Positions 63,927-64,000 of a stretch of DNA of 64,000 nucleotides are shown here, in pieces. How positions within the stretch are numbered: the first letter of the stretch is position 1; the number at the start of each line of letters is the position of its first letter. The DNA comes from DASWNP01 sp036399175. GTDB taxonomy: Bacteria; Acidobacteriota; Blastocatellia; Pyrinomonadales; Pyrinomonadaceae. Made by a program: the position numbers and the translations under genes. The stretch spans positions 174,452 to 238,451 of the forward strand of contig DASWNP010000026.1 of the NCBI GenBank assembly GCA_036399175.1, read 5' to 3'. The notes beneath the pieces are model-generated. The model had not been told where the DNA came from. It made no database searches and was given only the letters and a program-made list of their open reading frames with translations.

Positions 63927-64000
63927 TGAACGCGGAACGATGAACGCGGAATGAAAGCAGAAGGCAGTTTTCAGTTTTCGGTTTTCAGTTTTAAGAGTAG
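63927..64000. repeat. Start of a heptad element cut by the window edge
   Basis: GATGAACGCGGAACGATGAA words, then AAAGCAGAAGGCAG and repeated TTTTCAG/TTTTCGG words at the edge. The right arm is not visible. Its words match the elements at 40355 and 62125. Confidence 0.75.

Overview
The window is GC-rich, densely coded bacterial chromosome with two cell-wall layers' worth of genes: a predicted outer-membrane porin, TonB-like proteins, a heptosyltransferase-type glycosyltransferase, and a cdaA-cdaR-glmM cluster. The mixture, plus CarD, an MreB paralogue, EF-P-like EfpL, a TIGR03960-type radical SAM protein and many M13/M20/M28/M50 peptidases, fits an Acidobacteriota genome, most likely Blastocatellia/Pyrinomonadales. 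This placement is inference from gene content; no rRNA or other phylogenetic marker was compared. I see no tRNA, rRNA, CRISPR array, transposase or prophage.

Layout. 1-16 kb: a partial exported protein, a LeuA-like aldolase, an M20 peptidase, a minus-strand block (YcxB-like, DUF4388/TonB-like, TonB-like, DacB, GT9, GpmI, enolase), an MFS transporter and a hemerythrin. 16-26.7 kb: NUDIX, FdhF/YdeP molybdoenzyme, FHA-DUF4123 protein, orphan antitoxin, YgiD-type dioxygenase, EfpL, amidohydrolase and EttA. 26.7-28.6 kb: a lower-GC restriction-modification-like island. 28.7-36 kb: DUF427, M28 and M13 peptidases, CarD and a porin. 36.5-38.4 kb: a small exported peptide gene divergent from a TPR-Fis regulator, with a 28-bp palindrome between them. 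38.7-46.6 kb: FHA-GAF-nucleotide cyclase, MreB paralogue, M50 protease, then cdaA, cdaR and glmM. 46.7-50.3 kb: a candidate structured RNA, a degenerate M3-like protein, aroB and a small membrane protein. 50.4-59.4 kb (minus): CheW-like, mutS2, dnaG, rpoD and a radical SAM protein. 59.7-64 kb: rhomboid, 3-hydroxyacyl-CoA dehydrogenase, MBL hydrolase and enoyl-CoA hydratase.

The most unusual signal is not a gene. Nineteen intergenic elements of about 70-200 bp are long inverted repeats whose arms are built from imperfect tandem words, nearly always 7 bp long. The word differs between elements (for example GTAAATC, GGATGAA, AGCAATC, GGAGTCT, GGGGTTA, GGACGAT), but the architecture is the same. 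In same-strand gene pairs the hairpin almost exactly fills the space between one stop codon and the next start. The genes that begin just after a hairpin lack a Shine-Dalgarno sequence, while most genes away from hairpins have one. Hairpins sit inside the cdaA-cdaR-glmM and mutS2-dnaG-rpoD clusters, and some gene ends are encoded by the repeat itself. I regard this as the best candidate for an undescribed system. The second candidate is the secreted-peptide/TPR-Fis pair at 36.5-38.4 kb.
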